Origin: Planctomycetota bacterium
GTDB taxonomy: Bacteria; Planctomycetota; Planctomycetia; Gemmatales; Gemmataceae
Direction: 5' to 3'
Assembly (NCBI GenBank): GCA_018970845.1
Contig: JAGWVO010000016.1
Span: forward strand, 1-19,712
DNA: 19,712 nt
Shown here: piece after piece, positions 15,635 to 19,712 of the stretch
Position numbering within the stretch: the stretch's first letter is position 1
How the letters are laid out: each line of letters opens with the position of its first letter
Position numbers and translations under genes: made by a program
Notes under the pieces: model-generated
Told to the model about the DNA's origin: nothing
Databases searched by the model: none
What the model saw: the letters and a program-made list of their open reading frames with translations, nothing else

Positions 15635-16705
15635 TCAGGAGACCTTCTTGAACTTCCTGGGCCTGCCGTTGCCAAGCCACTCGACGACATACAAGTCCCC
15701 CGCCGAACTCAAAGTCAGGGCGTGCGGGGCCGCGAACAGGTCGGCGCGGGTCTGGTTGTCCTTGGCTCCCTGCCCGTCGCCCAGGTGGGCGACCACCTTG
15801 TCGTCGGCGTCGATCGCCGTGACGCGGGAACCCAATTCGGGGACATAGATCCGGCCGTCATGCTGGTAGAAGCAGCATGGCGCCCGGAAGCCGCTGATGG
15901 TGCGCTTGTAGGTCAGCTCGAGGTCGAACACCTCGATCCGGCCGTTGGCCCTGTCGGCGATGTACACCTCGGGATCCTTGCGGAGCGTGCTGACCCACAC
16001 CCCATGGCAGGTGTTGAACTGGCCGTGCTCCTTGCCCCGCCCGCCGATGGTCTTGATGTGCTTGAAGCTTTTGTCGAACCGGTAGACCTTCTGGCTGCCA
16101 TAGCCGTCGACGATGTAGATATCCCCGGTCGGGGCGACGGCGACATCGGTGGGGTTGGTCCAGTCGACCTTCTGGCTGGTGGCCGACTCCTCCTTGACAT
16201 TGCCGAGGGTGTGGATCACCTTGCCCGACATGTCGGTCTTGTAGACGCGGGCGCCGATGCGGCCGGCGTCCTTCCCGGCGACATTCTCCGTCCAGTACAG
16301 GAACTCGCCGCCCGACTCCTTGCTGTGATAAAGGCCATGGGCGGTGGAGGCGACCTGCTCGGGCTTCTCGAAGCCGATCCCGCTGGCGAATTCCTTCGAC
16401 CATGTCTCAAGCAGCTTTCCGTCCTTGTCGAAGATCGCCACGCACGGGCTTGATGAGCGGGAGGTGACGATGATCCTGTCCTTGGAATCGGCCACGACGG
16501 CGCAGCCGAGGCCGTATTTCATGCCGCCGGGAAGCTTGCCCCAGGCCTCGTCGAGGGCGAAGGTCGCCGAGCCCGAGCCGATCTTTGCGGGGTTATCGGC
16601 GGCGTTGGCCCGCTTCAGGTTTGAGCCCGCGGCGAGCACGGCGCCCCCCGCGGCGGCAAGGAAGTCCCGGCGGCTGCGGCGGACAGGAAACAGGTATTCC
16701 GACAT
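15635..16705 (-). CDS. NHL-repeat beta-propeller protein with Tat leader
   Basis: A 356-residue exported protein. The leader RRSRRDFLAAAGG (residues 9-21) plus a hydrophobic stretch to ANAAD is a good Tat signal. The body consists of NHL-type propeller blades. Repeated phrases include PTDVAVAPTGDIYIVDGYGSQ, HGVWVSTL followed by VYIADRANGRIEVFD, and PHALTLSSAGDLYVVEWLGNG, about six blades in all. Such propellers act as binding scaffolds or, in peptidylglycine lyases, as enzymes; no catalytic metal set could be assigned here. GGGGAG lies seven nt before the ATG, a strong ribosome site. It sits between two PSD1/DUF1501 pairs (35 nt after one, 40 nt before the other), so it probably belongs to the same envelope system. 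A soluble binding or substrate-presenting protein is the cautious reading. Confidence 0.85.
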   Translation of the reverse strand: MSEYLFPVRRSRRDFLAAAGGAVLAAGSNLKRANAADNPAKIGSGSATFALDEAWGKLPGGMKYGLGCAVVADSKDRIIVTSRSSSPCVAIFDKDGKLLETWSKEFASGIGFEKPEQVASTAHGLYHSKESGGEFLYWTENVAGKDAGRIGARVYKTDMSGKVIHTLGNVKEESATSQKVDWTNPTDVAVAPTGDIYIVDGYGSQKVYRFDKSFKHIKTIGGRGKEHGQFNTCHGVWVSTLRKDPEVYIADRANGRIEVFDLELTYKRTISGFRAPCCFYQHDGRIYVPELGSRVTAIDADDKVVAHLGDGQGAKDNQTRADLFAAPHALTLSSAGDLYVVEWLGNGRPRKFKKVS

Positions 16706-16740
16706 CGTTCAACTCCCCAATGAAAAAACCATGGAAAAGG

Positions 16741-18180
16741 CTAGGCCAGGATCTCGGACAGCACCTCGCCACCGACATCCGTGAGCCGGAAGTCCCGGCC
16801 GTTGAAGCGGTGGGTGAGCTTGAGGTGGTCGATGCCCATCATGTGGAGCAGGGTGGCGTGGAGGTCGTTGACATGGACCTTCTTCTCGACGGCCTTGTAA
16901 CCGAAGGGATCGGTGGCGCCGTAATGCAGCCCGCCCTTCACGCCCGCGCCGGCCATCCAGATGGTGAAGCCGTTGGGGTTGTGGTCGCGGCCCTTGGCCC
17001 CCTGCGAATCGGAAGTGCGGCCGAACTCCCCACCCCAGATCACGAGCGTGCTGTCGAGCATCCCGCGCGACTCCAGGTCGGCCAGCAGGGCGGCGGCGGG
17101 CTGGTCGGTGTGCAGGCCGCAGGAACGGTGGTTGGACTGGAGGTCGGAATGGCAATCCCAGGGCACATCGCCGACGCTTCCGTCACCGGCGACACCCTTG
17201 CCGGCGAAGATCTGGACGAACCGCACGCCCCGTTCGACCAGGCGGCGGGCCAGCAGGCATTGGCGGGCGAAAGTGGCGCACTCCGGCCGCTCAAGCCCGT
17301 ACATCGCCTGCGTCATCGCCGATTCCCGGGAAAGGTCGAGCGCCTCGGGAGCGGCCATCTGCATGCGGTAGGCCAACTCGTAGGAATCGATCCGGGCCGC
17401 GAGGTCGGCCTGGGTTTGCCGCGTGGACGCGTGCTCCCGGTTCAATTCCCGGATGAGGTCGAGCTGGGCCCGTTGCTGGGGATCGCTGTGCCCGGCGCCA
17501 CGGGCGAGGTTGTCGATCGCCTCCTTGCGACGGGAGTCGAGCGCCATGGCCTGGAAGGTTTTCGGCAGGAAGCCGGCCGACCAGATCTGGTCGTCGCCGC
17601 GGGGCCTGGTGTCGTGCATCACCACATAGGCCGGCAGGTTGCTGTTGAGCGCGCCTAGGCCGTAGGTTTCCCACGCGCCGAGCGCCGGCAGGCCCGGACG
17701 GTTCGTGCCGCACATCAGTTCAATGGAAGCCGGGGCGTGGTTGTTCTGCCGCAGGTGCATCGAGTGCAAAAAGCACATCTTGTCGACATGGCGCGACAGG
17801 TACGGGAAAATTTCCGGCACCCAGGTGCCCGACTTCCCATGCTGCGCCCACTTGAAAGGCGACGCCAGGCACTTGCCGCTGGTGGTGAAGAACCCGGTCT
17901 TGGGATCGGCCCCGGCCAGGGGTTGGCCGTCGCGTTTCTGCAACTCGGGCTTGTAGTCCCATGTGTCGACCTGGGAGGGGCCGCCCGTCATGAACAGCCA
18001 GATGATCGACTTCACCTTCCCCGGGTAATGGGGCGACTTGGGGGCCAGGGGAGCGGCCGCGGCGGCGGCCTCCTCTCCCAGCAGGTTCGAGAGGGCCAGC
18101 GTTCCGAAACCGAGGCCGGCCTCGGCCAGGAACCTGCGGCGGCCCGGCAGGGTCAGGCGGCTTGGATGATCGTTCGACAT
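16741..18180 (-). CDS. DUF1501 family protein (second copy), Tat-like leader
   Basis: A 479-residue DUF1501 protein, paralogous to the copy ending at 10997 but well diverged. The leader PGRRRFLAEAGLGFGTLAL (residues 11-29) is twin-arginine-like. Shared family blocks are WLFMTGGPSQVDTWDYKP, LGAWETYGLGALNSNLPAYVV, CLLARRLVERGVRFVQIF, VIWGGEFGRTSDSQG and HNPNGFTIWMAGAGVKGG. Compared with the other copy it lacks the DPVLYLSDPPG-like stretch and adds a glycine-rich segment before WDCHSDLQ. The start at 18180 has GGGGG about eight nt upstream; an in-frame start at 18222 would overlap the preceding PSD1 gene by 17 nt and place the leader too far in. It follows that PSD1 gene after 25 nt, repeating the pairing seen further left. 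The molecular function is unknown. Confidence 0.93.
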   Translation of the reverse strand: MSNDHPSRLTLPGRRRFLAEAGLGFGTLALSNLLGEEAAAAAAPLAPKSPHYPGKVKSIIWLFMTGGPSQVDTWDYKPELQKRDGQPLAGADPKTGFFTTSGKCLASPFKWAQHGKSGTWVPEIFPYLSRHVDKMCFLHSMHLRQNNHAPASIELMCGTNRPGLPALGAWETYGLGALNSNLPAYVVMHDTRPRGDDQIWSAGFLPKTFQAMALDSRRKEAIDNLARGAGHSDPQQRAQLDLIRELNREHASTRQTQADLAARIDSYELAYRMQMAAPEALDLSRESAMTQAMYGLERPECATFARQCLLARRLVERGVRFVQIFAGKGVAGDGSVGDVPWDCHSDLQSNHRSCGLHTDQPAAALLADLESRGMLDSTLVIWGGEFGRTSDSQGAKGRDHNPNGFTIWMAGAGVKGGLHYGATDPFGYKAVEKKVHVNDLHATLLHMMGIDHLKLTHRFNGRDFRLTDVGGEVLSEILA

Positions 18181-18205
18181 GGGATGACCCCCGGTGGATT
18201 TTCCG

Positions 18206-19712
18206 TCAATCGACATACACAAACTCGTTCAGGCACAGCAGGGTGTGGCAGCATTCGACCAGCGCCTTGCGGCCCGAATCGGACGCCCCGGACGCCTGCG
18301 CCGCGATGAATGCCGTCATACGCTGCGATTCCGCGGGGCTCGGGTCGCGGCCCAGCGCGATGCGGTAGGCCCGCTCCACCGACATGGCCACTGGCTCGCC
18401 GGGCGACGGCCGGGCGCGGTCCGCGAGCTTTTCAGCCTGCTGGCGCACCAGCGACGAGTTCATCATCACCAGGGCCTGGGTGGGCACGGTGGTCACGGGA
18501 CGCTCCCCGATGCTTGCCGTCGGCTCGGGAGCGTCGAACACGGTCATCACCTGCAGCAACTCGCTGCGCTTCACGCGCAGGTAAATGCTGCGCCTCAAGG
18601 TGTTGTCGAGAACGCTCGGCCCGAACATCGCCGGATCCAGGTTGCCACCGGCGGCGAGCAGGGCGTCGCGGATCGCCTCCGCCTCCAACCTGCGGGGGCG
18701 GTGGTGCCAGAACAGCTTGTTCTCGGGATCGACCGCGAGGTTCGCGGGGTCGACCTCATGCGATTGCCGGTAGGTCTCGCTGAGCATGATCATCCGGTGG
18801 ATCGGCTTGAGCCTCCATCCGCCCTTGACCAGCTCGGACGCGAGGTACTCGAGCAGTTCGGGGTGGCTCGGGCGTTCCCCCTGGGCGCCGAAGTCATTGG
18901 GAGTGGCGACGATGCCCCGGCCGAAATGATGCTGCCAGAGGCGGTTGACGATCACCCGCGCCAGGAGGGGGCCGGCGCCGCTGTTCATGTCGGTCATCCA
19001 TTCGGCCAACGCCACGCGTGGTTCCACACCCTGCCGCGCGACAGGCGCGCCCGCGCCGCGCCACAAGGCCTGAACGAACCCCGGCTCCGCCTTGCCCTGC
19101 TTGTTGTCCACCTCCCCGCGACGGAGGAAATAGACATCCTGCCCGCCCGCGGCGGTCGTGTAGACTTCCGCCATCTTCGGCCGGGGAGCGGCGGCCTCAT
19201 GATCCCTCACCGCCCGCACGAACTTGGCCGTCTCCGCGTCGCGCGGGGCGAACCAGCGGGCCAGGGAAAGCCCGACCTGCCTGGGCATCGGCTTGGAGGC
19301 CAGGGGGGCCAGGGCCCTGAGCTCGGAATCGTGCTGGCCAGCCATGTCGCCGGCCCATGTGGCCGGACCGGGCTCGTTGGTGGCCGCGACGCGCAGTCGC
19401 CCGATGCCCTGGTCCTTGAAGACCAGGTCGAGTTCCAGCACGGTGCCTTCCGGGGAGCCGGCAAGCGGCGCCTCGAATTCAAGGATGGCGGCGTTGTCGC
19501 GCTTGGCGGTCGCCTTGACAACCCAGGCCGTCGCCGGCTTGCCGTCCAAGGCGTTGGCCAGCGGCTGATTCGGGTCCTCAGCCGCCGCGTACGCGGCCTT
19601 GAGCTTCACCTTCACCGGAGCCGCCTTGGAAGCCGGATCCAGCGGACGCGCCTGGAGCGTGATCTCGGCCAACTGGAAGCTGCCGTCGGCGTTGAGTCCG
19701 GGGCCGCGCTGG
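18206..19712 (-). CDS. PSD1 protein, C-terminal part with DUF1553 (5' end beyond window)
   Basis: About 501 residues of a larger PSD1-type protein; the frame is open to the right edge, so the start, signal peptide and any cytochrome c or DUF1549 domains lie outside the window. The first visible residues (GPGLNADGSFQLAEI) match the discoidin-like segment often found between DUF1549 and DUF1553 in these proteins, so a start near 19672 would be artificial. DUF1553 follows, with VIVNRLWQHHFGRGIVATPNDFG, QGERPSHPELLEYLAS, LSETYRQSHEVDPAN, FWHHRPRRLEAEAIRDALL and a C-terminal CLNEFVYVD. Unlike the complete copy further left, the linker is discoidin-like rather than LamG-like. It is paired with the DUF1501 gene 25 nt downstream. 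Confidence 0.92.
   Translation of the reverse strand, partial: QRGPGLNADGSFQLAEITLQARPLDPASKAAPVKVKLKAAYAAAEDPNQPLANALDGKPATAWVVKATAKRDNAAILEFEAPLAGSPEGTVLELDLVFKDQGIGRLRVAATNEPGPATWAGDMAGQHDSELRALAPLASKPMPRQVGLSLARWFAPRDAETAKFVRAVRDHEAAAPRPKMAEVYTTAAGGQDVYFLRRGEVDNKQGKAEPGFVQALWRGAGAPVARQGVEPRVALAEWMTDMNSGAGPLLARVIVNRLWQHHFGRGIVATPNDFGAQGERPSHPELLEYLASELVKGGWRLKPIHRMIMLSETYRQSHEVDPANLAVDPENKLFWHHRPRRLEAEAIRDALLAAGGNLDPAMFGPSVLDNTLRRSIYLRVKRSELLQVMTVFDAPEPTASIGERPVTTVPTQALVMMNSSLVRQQAEKLADRARPSPGEPVAMSVERAYRIALGRDPSPAESQRMTAFIAAQASGASDSGRKALVECCHTLLCLNEFVYVD

Noticed and set aside
16585..17658. Plus-strand open frame of 357 codons opposite the second DUF1501 gene
   Set aside because: Antisense shadow; no ribosome site or domain, and the DUF1501 motifs on the other strand are unambiguous.

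Overview
The window is a GC-rich bacterial chromosome segment, most likely from Planctomycetota; Verrucomicrobiota is the main alternative. The evidence is gene content. Planctomycete-type PSD1 proteins (cytochrome c-like + DUF1549 + DUF1553) are paired with DUF1501 proteins, secreted sulfatases sit side by side, and several products carry Tat-type leaders. No RNA gene, insertion sequence, CRISPR array or phage gene was seen.

Region 1 (1-4184, minus strand) is a compact four-gene operon, read right to left. It encodes a membrane-anchored thioredoxin-fold protein with a CEC motif, a Tat-exported beta-propeller protein that strongly resembles copper-dependent thiocyanate dehydrogenase (a relative of the nitrous oxide reductase propeller), an FtsX/MacB-type permease, and its ATPase, which runs off the left edge. 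Every junction is a stop/start overlap (ATGA, GTGA/TGATG, ATGA). The set reads as a copper oxidoreductase with its own maturation or export factors, and is the most interesting system here.

Region 2 (4185-4506) is an AT-richer divergent spacer. It holds candidate promoters and a possible 71-residue cysteine-containing small protein on the minus strand.

Region 3 (4507-8429, plus strand) encodes an EamA/DMT transporter followed closely by two exported sulfatases with intact formylglycine motifs. This is a likely catabolic unit for sulfated polysaccharide or other sulfate esters.

Region 4 (8463-19712, minus strand) is a second co-directional run. Read right to left it encodes a PSD1 protein (its N-terminal part lies outside the window), a DUF1501 protein, a Tat-exported NHL-type propeller, a second complete PSD1 with a LamG-like insert, a second DUF1501, and a cytoplasmic 12-TPR O-GlcNAc-transferase-like (SPINDLY) protein. 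Gaps are 25-71 nt. The PSD1-DUF1501 pair is present twice, which suggests module duplication followed by divergence. PSD1 and DUF1501 functions are not established; an envelope or periplasmic role in breaking down complex substrates is the usual inference.
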